This document shows, piece by piece, positions 36,210-43,812 of a DNA stretch of 64,000 nt (its first letter is position 1; every line of letters starts with the position of its first letter). The notes under the pieces were generated by a model. The model made no database searches and was not told the origin of the DNA. It worked only from the letters and a program-made list of their open reading frames with translations. The DNA comes from DATBVX01 sp963705495 (lineage in GTDB: Bacteria > Pseudomonadota > Gammaproteobacteria > Steroidobacterales > Steroidobacteraceae). A program made the position numbers and the translations under genes. The stretch lies in the NCBI GenBank assembly GCA_963705495.1, contig CAVPJQ010000026.1, positions 23,980 to 87,979 of the forward strand. The letters are read 5' to 3'.

Positions 36210-36395
36210 CCTGCGTAGCATCAACGGGATGGCGATTGAACAGAACGACGGCATTCACAGCGCCGGCGCCTCGTTGCGGCGCGAACGCCGGCAGCGCTTG
36301 GAATTCCGTAAATCTGCGAGCGCCGTCACCAATGGGGCGGTGGGCGGCTGCAATGGCGCCAGATTATGTCTGCTCGGCGGCCCTGGTTGCAGACC

Positions 36396-37706
36396 TTATG
36401 ACGCGTGGCGTTCGACCATATCCCGCAGCGTCTTGCCTTCGAATCGTTCCTTGATCGCGGAGTCGATCTCGGCGGCCAGCTCGTCTGCCACGCGCGTTCC
36501 GCGTGGGTGAACTCGCGGTTCACCGCCCTGGTGGCGCCGCGCGGCGTCGGCAATTTCTGCGACCGTGATCTCGCCCGGGTCGCGGCCGGGTATCCAGTTC
36601 TCATCCTCGGTCGCGACGAGAAGGCCCGCGCTCTCGAGCGCGTGAATGATGATGCCGAGCGTTGCTCCCGGAATATCGAAGCGCTGCGCAAGAGTGTTGG
36701 TGGTCCAGCGCTGCTTGCCGGTGCGGTAGTCCTGACCCACCAGCATCATGACGTTGAGCGCCAGGCGCTCGGCGAGACTGCTGGCCAGGCGGATTTCGAC
36801 CTGGCCGGTGCGCAGGTAGTGCGGGTTTTGCACGTAGAACGAGATCTGTGCGCCGATCATCACGATCAGCCACGCGAGGTATAACCAGATGAGCGCGGTC
36901 AGGACGATCGCGAAGCCCGCATACACGACAGTGAGCCTGGAAACGTAGCGAACGAACGCGGCGAATGCAGCGCCGGCGAGCACCCACAGCACTCCTGCCG
37001 TAAGCCCACCGACGAGCGCCGGCGTGGCGCGCACCCGCGTGTTGGGTATGAAGGAGTACATGAATGCGAACAATGCCGTGACCAGCAGGTAGGGGGCGAT
37101 CTTCCCAATCACGTACATCATGGTTCCGAAGGGCTCGTACGAATGGAGCCAGTGAACTATCGACGAGCTCCCGAGACTCGCCGTCAAGCCCAGTGCGGCC
37201 ACAGTCAGAATCGGCCCCACGATCATGAGGCTGAGGTATTCGCTGACCCGTCGTGCCCAGCTGCGTGGGCGCTCGACACGCCAGACGAAATTGAGACTCT
37301 CCTCGACCTTCTGGATGGTGGAGATCACCGTGTAGATGAGAAAAGCCAGGCCGAGCGATCCCAGCACGCCACTCTGAATGTTGTCGACGAATCCCATTAC
37401 CTTATCCGTCAGGTCGCCCGCCTTTTCGCCTACCGGGCGGAAAAATTCAAAGAGCAGCGGCTTGAGCTCGTGATGAAACCCCAGGCCCTTGAGCACGGAG
37501 AAGGCGAATGCGAGCAGGGGCACGATGGCGAGCAGCATCGTGTAAACCAGGCTCATCGCACGCAGATTCAGATCGCCCTTCCACAGGTCGCGGATCAGGG
37601 CGTACGGATAGCGCAGCAGTCGCAGGATCTCAGCCCAGGGTTCCTCGGCGGCTGGCCCGGACGGCTCAAACAGCGCTCGTTCGAGGCGTTTCTGGAGGTG
37701 AAACAT
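36396..37706 (-). CDS. yihY: YihY/BrkB family inner-membrane protein
   Basis: The 436-residue protein has about six membrane helices (roughly residues 50-300) with the family pattern S-L-V-Y-T-M-L-L-A-I-V-P-L-L-A and Y-S-F-I-P-N-T-R-V. The C-terminal 130 residues are soluble and include a winged-helix-like segment (L-A-Q-R-F-D-I-P-G-A-T-L). ATG at M-F-H-L-Q-K was chosen; the upstream frame lacks similarity. The function of UPF0761 proteins is not established, and earlier RNase BN and virulence-factor labels are doubtful. The 186 bp between this gene and the GGDEF-EAL gene show nothing. Confidence 0.92.
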   Translation of the reverse strand: MFHLQKRLERALFEPSGPAAEEPWAEILRLLRYPYALIRDLWKGDLNLRAMSLVYTMLLAIVPLLAFAFSVLKGLGFHHELKPLLFEFFRPVGEKAGDLTDKVMGFVDNIQSGVLGSLGLAFLIYTVISTIQKVEESLNFVWRVERPRSWARRVSEYLSLMIVGPILTVAALGLTASLGSSSIVHWLHSYEPFGTMMYVIGKIAPYLLVTALFAFMYSFIPNTRVRATPALVGGLTAGVLWVLAGAAFAAFVRYVSRLTVVYAGFAIVLTALIWLYLAWLIVMIGAQISFYVQNPHYLRTGQVEIRLASSLAERLALNVMMLVGQDYRTGKQRWTTNTLAQRFDIPGATLGIIIHALESAGLLVATEDENWIPGRDPGEITVAEIADAARRHQGGEPRVHPRGTRVADELAAEIDSAIKERFEGKTLRDMVERHAS

Positions 37707-37777
37707 TGCGCGAGCCTTGCATGGCAGCGTGGCGGCTGGCAAGCATCCAAGCGCATCGTTAGAGTTCTCGCACACCA

Positions 37778-38572
37778 ATGTCGACCGAATACGCCGAACG
37801 AATCGTTTGCCTCACGGAGGAAACCACTGAGACGCTTTATCTGCTCGGTGAAGAGCGGCGCATCGTCGGCATTTCAGGCTTCACCGTGCGACCGCCGCGT
37901 GCGCGCAAGGAGAAGCCGAAGGTCTCTGCGTTCACCAGCGCAAAGATCGATCGGATTCTCGCGCTCGAACCTGACCTGGTGCTGGGATTCTCCGACCTGC
38001 AAGCAGACATCGCCGCGGAACTGATTCGGGCGGGATTGAATCTGCATGTCTTCAATCACCGCAGCGTTGCGGGCATCTTCGGAATGATTCGCACGCTCGG
38101 TGGCATGATCGGCTGCGAAGCGAAGACGGCGCAGCTGGTGGAGCGGCTCGAAAGGCACGTCGCGGGTGTGCGCGCTGCCGCCGCGTCATTGCCCCGACGG
38201 CCGCGCATCTATTTCGAAGAATGGGACGATCCACAGATCTCCGGCATCCGCTGGGTGTCGGAACTGATCGGGATTGCCGGTGGCGATGACTGTTTTCCGG
38301 AGCTGAGCGTCGAGCCCCTGGCGCGCAACCGCATCATCGCCGATGTCGCCGAGGTGCCGCGACGCGCGCCTGACCTCATCCTCGGCTCCTGGTGTGGCAA
38401 GAAGTTTCAACCCGCACGAGTCGCGGCCCGACCCGGATGGAGCGAGGTTCCCGCCGTTCGCAACGGCAACCTCTACGAGATCAAGTCCTCGATCATTCTC
38501 CAGCCGGGCCCAGCGGCGCTCACCGACGGCGTGGACGAGATTCACCGCGTGATCGCCGCGTGGTGCGGCTAG
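37778..38572 (+). CDS. Periplasmic-binding-fold protein, cobalamin-binding (BtuF) type
   Basis: The 264-residue protein matches the BtuF/FecB helical-backbone binding fold: R-I-V-C-L-T-E-E-T-T-E-T-L-Y-L-L-G, V-G-I-S-G, I-L-A-L-E-P-D-L-V-L-G-F and a late R-P-G-W-S-E-V-P-A-V-R. It has no signal peptide from this ATG or nearby starts, so the mature protein would be cytoplasmic, and no permease or ATPase gene is adjacent. A cytoplasmic corrinoid carrier or an unrelated ligand is possible. Its 3' end overlaps the purC stop on the other strand. Confidence 0.82.
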   Translation: MSTEYAERIVCLTEETTETLYLLGEERRIVGISGFTVRPPRARKEKPKVSAFTSAKIDRILALEPDLVLGFSDLQADIAAELIRAGLNLHVFNHRSVAGIFGMIRTLGGMIGCEAKTAQLVERLERHVAGVRAAAASLPRRPRIYFEEWDDPQISGIRWVSELIGIAGGDDCFPELSVEPLARNRIIADVAEVPRRAPDLILGSWCGKKFQPARVAARPGWSEVPAVRNGNLYEIKSSIILQPGPAALTDGVDEIHRVIAAWCG

Positions 38573-39454
38573 CTCGTCAGGCGTTCGAGTGCCTCGCGAT
38601 ATTTTTCGCTGGTCTTGGCGATGATCTCTGGCGGCAGATGCGGGCCGGGCGCGCGCTTGTTCCAATCGAGCGTCTCGAGGTAGTCACGTACGAACTGCTT
38701 GTCGAAGCTCGGTGGGCTCGAGCCGGGTTTCCAGGTATCGGCTGGCCAGAAGCGCGAGGAATCGGGCGTCAACACCTCATCGATGAGCACCAGATTCCCT
38801 GCAGCATCGGTGCCAAACTCGAACTTGGTATCGGCAATGATGATGCCGCGTGTGGCGGCGTAGTCCGCGGCGAAACGGTAGAGGGCGATCGTTTTTTCAC
38901 GCACCTCCTCGGCGCGCTGCCGTCCTACGAGCTGCTACCACGGCTTCGAAGCCGATGTTCTCATCGTGCTGTCCGGAAGGTGCCTTGGTTGCAGGGGTGA
39001 AGATCGGCTCAGGGAGCCGGTCGGCCATGCGCAGACCCTTGGGAAGCGCAATTGCGCACACGGCGCCATCGCGCTGGTAATCCTTCCAGCCGGATCCAAT
39101 CAGGTAACCGCGCACCACCGCCTCAAGAGGCAACGGCGTGAGGCGCCGGACCACGACGCTGCGATCCCGCAGCAGCTCGAGCGTAGCGGGATCGCGAATG
39201 ATGTCCGCGATCGGCCACTGTACGAGCTGATGGGGCACGATGTGCGTCGTGCGCCCGAACCAGAAATTGGAGATCTGCGTGAGCACCCGGCCCTTGTCCG
39301 GGATCGGGTCCGGAAGTACGACATCAAAGGCTGACAGCCGATCAGTCGTCACGATGAGCATGTGGGCATCATCGACGGCATAGATGTCGCGCACCTTGCC
39401 ACGATGAATCAGGGGCAGCTCCCTGACGTTGGAATGAAAGACAGTCGCAGACAT
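38569..39454 (-). pseudogene. purC: SAICAR synthase, reading frame broken by one extra base
   Basis: Two minus-strand frames together make a complete PurC (about 294 residues) of the long type. The first (39454 down to about 38936) runs from M-S-A-T-V-F-H-S through H-R-G-K-V-R-D-I-Y, Y-L-I-G-S-G-W and H-D-E-N-I-G-F-E-A-V-V. The second resumes at Q-L-V-G-R-Q-R-A-E-E-V and includes I-I-I-A-D-T-K-F-E-F-G and the family C-terminus. They join if one base is removed near 38930-38937; without that, the first frame stops at 38897-38899. PurC is needed for purine synthesis and purEK is intact nearby, so a sequencing error is the likelier cause. Confidence 0.88.
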
Positions 39455-39554
39455 GGATCGCGAGGCGCTGGGAATGGTCACTGGTAGGATAACCGCACTG
39501 GACGGCGAGGGGCGCATGTTGCCGCCCGGTTCAGGTTACGGTCAAGAAATCCGC

Positions 39555-40343
39555 ATGCAGTGGAAAGGAAAAGTCATCGGCGGGCTCATCGGCGCGGTCG
39601 TAGGAGCGGGGCCGATCGGGGCTTTGCTCGGCGTGTTGCTCGGTCATCAGTACGATCGCAACGCCGAGGATGACGAAGGCGCAGCGGGCGAGGGCGACCC
39701 GCGCATCGTCAGCGCGGTTTTTTTCCGCAGCACGTTTGCTGTCATGGGCTGCATTGCCAAGGCAGACGGGCGAGTCTCGGAGCGCGAGATTCGTGCGGCC
39801 CGCGGGGTCATGCAGCACCTGCGCCTGTCGGAGGAGCAGGTTCAGGCCGCGATCCGCTTCTTCACCGAGGGCAAGGCAGCCGGATTCGAGCTCGAACGGA
39901 CGGTGCGCGAACTGCGCTCGGTCTGTGGCCGGCGCCAGGACCTGCTGCGCTACTTCATCGAAATTCAGCTGAGCGCGGCACTCGACGGCAGCGACATGCA
40001 GGGACCGGCGCGGCCGATCGTGCAGAACGTGTCGCGCTGGCTTGGCATTTCAGGGTTCGAACTGGCACATCTCGAGGCGCTGCTGCGCCTGCAGCGCGGT
40101 CAGCGGCCTGGCACCACGCAATCTCGCGATACTGTGGCCGAGGCATATGAGGTGCTGCAGGTCACCGCGACGGCCAGCGACGATGAAGTCATCAAGGCGT
40201 ATCGCCGCCAGATGAGCCGCAATCATCCCGACAAGCTGGTGGCAAACGGCCTGCCGGAGTCGATGCAGGAGCTGGCCAAGCAGAAAACGCAGCGGATTCG
40301 CGAGGCCTATGAGACGATTCGAACCCATCGCAACATGAAGTAG
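39555..40343 (+). CDS. djlA: Membrane-anchored DnaJ-like co-chaperone DjlA
   Basis: The 262-residue protein starts M-Q-W-K-G-K, then a single Gly-rich membrane helix (G-G-L-I-G-A-V-V-G-A-G-P). A TerB-like helical domain follows (M-G-C-I-A-K-A-D-G-R-V-S, residues 65-165). The C-terminal J domain has the essential H-P-D at N-H-P-D-K-L. This is the DjlA architecture, which directs DnaK at the inner membrane. It is divergent from purC and 8 bp ahead of rpe. Confidence 0.96.
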   Translation: MQWKGKVIGGLIGAVVGAGPIGALLGVLLGHQYDRNAEDDEGAAGEGDPRIVSAVFFRSTFAVMGCIAKADGRVSEREIRAARGVMQHLRLSEEQVQAAIRFFTEGKAAGFELERTVRELRSVCGRRQDLLRYFIEIQLSAALDGSDMQGPARPIVQNVSRWLGISGFELAHLEALLRLQRGQRPGTTQSRDTVAEAYEVLQVTATASDDEVIKAYRRQMSRNHPDKLVANGLPESMQELAKQKTQRIREAYETIRTHRNMK

Positions 40344-40351
40344 CCGCAGCC

Positions 40352-41035
40352 ATGTCCGGTACTGACCTGATTGCGCCCTCGATCCTGTCAGCAGACTTCG
40401 CGCGTCTCGGTGAGGAAGTCGAGCGCGTACTCGCCGCTGGCGCCGATCTGATTCATTTCGACGTGATGGACAACCACTACGTGCCGAACCTCACGATCGG
40501 ACCGCTGGTGTGCGCGGCGCTGCGCAAGCATGGAATCACGGCGCCAATCGATGTGCACCTCATGGTCAAGCCCGTCGATCGCATCATTCCGGATTTCGGG
40601 CGCGCCGGGGCTACCTTCATCACCTTCCATCCGGAGGCCAGCGAACATGTGGATCGCACCATCGCACTGATTCGTGAGAGCGGGGCGAAGCCCGGCCTGG
40701 TGTTCAACCCGGCGACGCCTCTCGACTGGCTGGACCACACGCTCGAAAAGATCGACATGGTCCTGCTGATGTCGGTGAACCCGGGATTTGCCGGACAGAA
40801 ATTCATCACCTCGGTCCTGACGAAACTCGAACAGGTGCGCTCGCGTATCGACGCGAGCGGGCGCGAGGTGCGCCTGGAGATCGACGGCGGCGTGAAGGTC
40901 GACAATGTCGGTGCGATCGCCCGGGCAGGCGCCGACACATTCGTGGCAGGGTCAGCGATCTTCGAGAGCCCGGACTACGCGGCGACGATTCGCGAGATGC
41001 GGGCGGAAATCGCCAAGGGGCGGCGCAACCGCTGA
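40352..41035 (+). CDS. rpe: Ribulose-phosphate 3-epimerase
   Basis: The 227-residue TIM-barrel enzyme interconverts ribulose 5-phosphate and xylulose 5-phosphate. Signature blocks: A-P-S-I-L-S-A-D-F-A-R-L, H-F-D-V-M-D, H-L-M-V, M-S-V-N-P-G-F-A-G-Q and the C-terminal E-I-D-G-G-V and A-G-S-A-I-F. All metal and catalytic residues (His, Asp, His, Asp) appear intact. It follows djlA closely and converges on the CRP-like gene. Confidence 0.97.
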   Translation: MSGTDLIAPSILSADFARLGEEVERVLAAGADLIHFDVMDNHYVPNLTIGPLVCAALRKHGITAPIDVHLMVKPVDRIIPDFGRAGATFITFHPEASEHVDRTIALIRESGAKPGLVFNPATPLDWLDHTLEKIDMVLLMSVNPGFAGQKFITSVLTKLEQVRSRIDASGREVRLEIDGGVKVDNVGAIARAGADTFVAGSAIFESPDYAATIREMRAEIAKGRRNR

Positions 41036-41036
41036 C

Positions 41037-41055
41037 CTCCGGGACGTGCCCGGAG
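41037..41055. terminator. Weak hairpin between convergent rpe and crp
   Basis: Seven-base arms CTCCGGG and CCCGGAG enclose a five-base loop just after the rpe stop. No T-tract follows on either strand, so if it ends transcription it would not be a classical intrinsic terminator. Confidence 0.3.
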
Positions 41056-41065
41056 CGGTCAGCGC

Positions 41066-41830
41066 CTATTTCTCCTCTTCGTCCTCCTCGTCATCATCCC
41101 AATCATCGTCATCGTCGTCGTCATCCACCGCGGCCGTCTTGTCGTGCATCATCGGCTTGGTCGGCACGATCACCGGGCGAGTCTTCACCTTGGGCCGCGC
41201 GTTGTAGACTACGATGGTCTTGCCGGTAGCCTTGAGCAGGCCCTGTTCTTCGAGCACCTTCAGCACGCGTCCCGCCATTTCGCGTGAGCAGCCGACGAGG
41301 CGACTCAACTCCTGGCGACTGACCTTGATCTGCATGCCCTCTGGATGCGTCATTGCATCCGGCTCGCCGCACAGGTCCATGATCGCGTGCGCCACACGGC
41401 CGGTCACATCGACGAACGCGAGATCGCCGAGCTTGCGGTTGGTGCGATCCAGGCGCGTCGCGAGCTGCGTTGCCAGTTCGAAGATGAGCCCGGGGCTCTC
41501 GGCGGCGATCTGCCGAAAGCGTGGATAGGTCATTTCCGCGAGCTCGCACTGCTGACGCGTGCGCACCCAGGCGCTGCGTGTCGGCTGTTCGTAGAACAGG
41601 CCCATCTCGCCGAAAAACTGCCCCTTGTTCAAGTAGGCCAGCACCATCTCGTTGCCATCCTCGTCCTCGATCATCACCTCGACCGAGCCGCTGATGATGT
41701 AGTACAGGATGTCCGGCAGGTCGCCGGCATGGATGACCACAGTCTTCGATGGCACCGTGCGGATGCGGCAGTAGCTCAGGAAACGATTGATGGCCGGAAT
41801 GTCGCTAAGCGGTTTAGCCCCTTCTTCCAT
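41066..41830 (-). CDS. crp: CRP/Vfr-type cAMP-responsive regulator with acidic C-terminal tail
   Basis: The 254-residue protein starts at ATG with GGGGGAG six bases upstream on the minus strand. The cyclic-nucleotide domain keeps G-E-M-G-L-F and R-S-A-W-V-R, matching the cAMP contacts of E. coli CRP, and the D-V-T-G-R hinge is present. The helix-turn-helix R-Q-E-L-S-R-L-V-G-C-S-R-E-M-A-G-R retains the recognition Arg and Glu. Beyond the usual end (I-V-V-Y-N-A-R) there are about 45 extra residues: a basic Pro/Lys stretch, then about 17 Asp/Glu residues in the last 20 (encoded at 41066-41130). This tail is absent from E. coli CRP. Confidence 0.93.
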   Translation of the reverse strand: MEEGAKPLSDIPAINRFLSYCRIRTVPSKTVVIHAGDLPDILYYIISGSVEVMIEDEDGNEMVLAYLNKGQFFGEMGLFYEQPTRSAWVRTRQQCELAEMTYPRFRQIAAESPGLIFELATQLATRLDRTNRKLGDLAFVDVTGRVAHAIMDLCGEPDAMTHPEGMQIKVSRQELSRLVGCSREMAGRVLKVLEEQGLLKATGKTIVVYNARPKVKTRPVIVPTKPMMHDKTAAVDDDDDDDDWDDDEEDEEEK

Positions 41831-41917
41831 ACGATCTCCCCCGCGGTCGGGCTGCATAGCCCGCGTTTGTATTACAGAAGGTACGGGACCGCAAGCGAAG
41901 CACGCGTGACCGCGGCT

Positions 41918-42559
41918 TCAGATCCAGTACGCAGTACGCGTCATTACGCGCGATGTCAGCCTCATCAGCAGCTTCACCGGCGCCGGAAGCTCGCGTCCTC
42001 CCGCGGCCCGTGCGCTCTCACCATGACGGGTCTCGTCCTCCTTCATCTGCTCGAGGATGCGGCGGCTGCGCTCATCGTTGGGCGGCAGTCTCTGCAGATG
42101 CTCATCGAGGTGGCCCTCGACCTGGCGCTCGGTTTCAGCCACGAAACCGAGACTCACGCGATCGCCAAGCGTGCCGGCGAGGGCGCCGATGGCGAAGGAT
42201 CCGGCGTACCAGAGCGGGTTGAGGACACTCGGCTGGCTATCGAGTTCGCGCAGGCGCTCCTCGCACCAGGCGAGATGATCGCCTTCTTCCTCTGCGGTCC
42301 GGCGCAGTTTCTCCCGCACTTCTTCTTCGCGCGCGGTCAGTGCCTGGCCCTGGTACAACGCCTGCGCGGCGATCTCACCTGAGTGGTTGACGCGCATGAG
42401 TCCGGCAGCGTGGCGCCGCTCGGATTCATCCAGCGGAGGGCCGAGAGGCCGTCCGGCGGGATTGGGGCGCGATGCGGTCGCCGAAGAACCCAGGGCCTTG
42501 AGCGCGCGATCCGCCTCGGCGAGCAGCAGATCCAATCCCGACAATGACTTACGTGGCAC
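41918..42559 (-). CDS. coq7: Ubiquinone hydroxylase Coq7 (DMQ monooxygenase)
   Basis: The diiron enzyme hydroxylates demethoxyubiquinone in ubiquinone synthesis. Ligand motifs are all visible: N-H-S-G-E-I-A-A, then E-E-E-G-D-H-L-A-W, E-T-E-R-Q-V-E-G-H-L and E-D-E-T-R-H-G, giving the two ExxH pairs. A GTG start giving M-P-R-K-S-L-S-G-L is preferred (213 residues), because the longer ATG version overlaps the probable rplM promoter. This is the alternative to UbiF found in many gammaproteobacteria. Confidence 0.95.
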   Translation of the reverse strand: MPRKSLSGLDLLLAEADRALKALGSSATASRPNPAGRPLGPPLDESERRHAAGLMRVNHSGEIAAQALYQGQALTAREEEVREKLRRTAEEEGDHLAWCEERLRELDSQPSVLNPLWYAGSFAIGALAGTLGDRVSLGFVAETERQVEGHLDEHLQRLPPNDERSRRILEQMKEDETRHGESARAAGGRELPAPVKLLMRLTSRVMTRTAYWI

Positions 42560-42573
42560 GGACTCATTATATA
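42544..42573 (+). promoter_or_regulatory. Probable rplM-rpsI promoter
   Basis: ATGACT (42544-42549) and TATATA (42568-42573) are separated by 18 bp and resemble sigma-70 elements. Transcription would begin near 42580, leaving a leader of about 137 bases before rplM that holds the paired hairpins below. The promoter overlaps the start of divergent coq7. Confidence 0.45.
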
Positions 42574-42610
42574 TGGGCCCGACCCCCAAGCGGGGCTTCT
42601 CGTCCGGTCC

Positions 42611-42664
42611 CCGGCCTTTTGCTTTGCAAAGCCGGCATCCCTTCAGTAAACTTCCGGCCTTTTT
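42611..42664 (+). promoter_or_regulatory. rplM leader with two competing hairpins
   Basis: The 10-mer CCGGCCTTTT occurs at 42611-42620 and again at 42654-42663. Between them lies AAAGCCGG (42628-42635), which can pair with either copy. Pairing with the first gives a compact hairpin; pairing with the second gives a stem ending in a T5 run (42660-42664), terminator-like. This arrangement recalls an attenuator, and E. coli rplM is known to be controlled at its leader by L13. The function here is inferred. Confidence 0.45.
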
Positions 42665-42716
42665 CGCGGACCCCCAATGCCGGCGGGGCGCGGCTCACGG
42701 AGTTCGAACCAAGCCA

Positions 42717-43145
42717 ATGAACACGGTTTTCGCCAAGCCGGGTCAGGTGCGCGGCGACTGGTATGTCGTCGATGCCTCGGGCCGCACCCTCGGTCGCCTC
42801 GCCACGCAGCTTGCTCATCGGCTCAAGGGCAAGCACAAAGTCGACTACTCACCACACGTCGACATGGGCGATCACCTGGTCGTGATCAACGCTGAGAAGA
42901 TCCGTGTCACGGGCACGAAGCTCGAAGACAAGGTTTACCACCATCACACCGGCTACCTCGGCAACCTCAAGTCTATTGCACTCGGCAAGCTCCTCAAGGA
43001 GCATCCCGAACGCGCCATCGAATTCGCGGTGAAGGGCATGCTGCCCAAGAATCCGCTGGGCAGGAAGATGTTCAAGAAGCTGCACGTATTCGCCGGGAAT
43101 CAGCATCCGCACACGGCCCAACAGCCCAAGGCCTTGAGCCTGTAA
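42717..43145 (+). CDS. rplM: 50S ribosomal protein L13
   Basis: The 142-residue protein equals E. coli L13 in length and shows W-Y-V-V-D-A-S-G-R-T-L-G-R-L-A, Y-H-H-H-T-G-Y-L-G and A-V-K-G-M-L-P-K-N-P-L-G-R. It binds 23S rRNA early in 50S assembly. There is only a weak GGAG about 14 bases before the ATG, consistent with regulated translation. The gene is followed 29 bp later by rpsI. Confidence 0.98.
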   Translation: MNTVFAKPGQVRGDWYVVDASGRTLGRLATQLAHRLKGKHKVDYSPHVDMGDHLVVINAEKIRVTGTKLEDKVYHHHTGYLGNLKSIALGKLLKEHPERAIEFAVKGMLPKNPLGRKMFKKLHVFAGNQHPHTAQQPKALSL

Positions 43146-43174
43146 CCGTCATAACAACCGAGCAGAATCAGCGC

Positions 43175-43570
43175 ATGACCACCGCCACCAGCTACTACGG
43201 CACGGGCCGCCGCAAGACCTCCACCGCCCGCGTCTACATCACCCAGGGCACCGGCAAGATCTCGATCAACGATCGCACGATCGAGGAGTTCTTCGGACGT
43301 GTAACGGGCCGCATGATCGTGCGCCAGCCGCTCGAACTGGCGCAGCTCGCGAATCGCTTTGACGTCTCGGTGCAGGTGGAAGGTGGCGGCATCACCGGCC
43401 AGGCCGGTGCGATTCGTCACGGCATTACGCGCGCGTTGATCGCATTCGACGAGACGCTGCGCAAGCCGCTGCGACAGGCGGGTTTCGTGACGCGCGATGC
43501 GCGCGAAGTCGAGCGCAAGAAAGTTGGTCGCCGCAAGGCACGTCGCCGTCCGCAATACTCGAAGCGCTGA
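43175..43570 (+). CDS. rpsI: 30S ribosomal protein S9
   Basis: The 131-residue protein has the S9 pattern Y-Y-G-T-G-R-R-K-T-S-T-A-R-V, G-G-G-I-T-G-Q-A-G-A-I-R-H-G and the basic C-terminal tail ending Q-Y-S-K-R, which reaches the P site. It is cotranscribed with rplM, the conserved pair. Confidence 0.98.
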   Translation: MTTATSYYGTGRRKTSTARVYITQGTGKISINDRTIEEFFGRVTGRMIVRQPLELAQLANRFDVSVQVEGGGITGQAGAIRHGITRALIAFDETLRKPLRQAGFVTRDAREVERKKVGRRKARRRPQYSKR

Positions 43571-43597
43571 TCTCACTCCCTGGCGGGGCTGTCGACT

Positions 43598-43626
43598 CCC
43601 TCTCCCTGATTGAAGCGGGGAGAGGG
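43598..43626. repeat. REP-like inverted repeat after rpsI
   Basis: Arms CCCTCTCCC (43598-43606) and GGGAGAGGG (43618-43626) flank 11 bases, followed by CCGGGCGAGGGG. This composition resembles short extragenic palindromes found in many copies in Xanthomonas- and Pseudomonas-type genomes. Only one copy is in this window, so its repeat status is inferred. No T-tract follows. Confidence 0.45.
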
Positions 43627-43657
43627 CCGGGCGAGGGGTCTTACGAAATTCGATTCT

Positions 43658-43731
43658 TGGGGGATCGTCTAGCGGTAGGACTGCGGACTCTGACTCCGCC
43701 AACCTAGGTTCGAATCCTAGTCCCCCAGCCA
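43658..43731 (+). tRNA. glnV: tRNA-Gln (anticodon CUG)
   Basis: A full cloverleaf folds: acceptor TGGGGGA with TCCCCCA, D stem GTCT with GGAC, anticodon stem GCGGA with TCCGC around loop CTCTGAC (anticodon CTG), and T stem CTAGG with CCTAG around TTCGAAT. Discriminator G and an encoded CCA end it. The 5' TGGGG start and loop agree with gammaproteobacterial tRNA-Gln reading CAG. Confidence 0.96.
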
Positions 43732-43739
43732 GGAAACAC

Positions 43740-43770
43740 GAGCCCGCCATATGGCGGGCTCAGTTTTTTT
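43740..43770 (+). terminator. Intrinsic terminator after tRNA-Gln
   Basis: A perfect nine-base stem (GAGCCCGCC at 43740-43748, GGCGGGCTC at 43753-43761) closes the loop ATAT, followed by AG and seven T. It lies nine bases past the tRNA CCA end. Confidence 0.95.
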
Positions 43771-43812
43771 GGGTATCTTCGACTCGCTCACCTCGCAACT
43801 GAGTTGTAACGA

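Noticed and set aside
41345..42382. 345-residue plus-strand frame across crp and coq7
   Set aside because: Antisense to two conserved genes and spans their intergenic gap.
43598..43626. CRISPR-like repeat
   Set aside because: Only one copy, with palindromic arms, and no regularly spaced units anywhere in the window.
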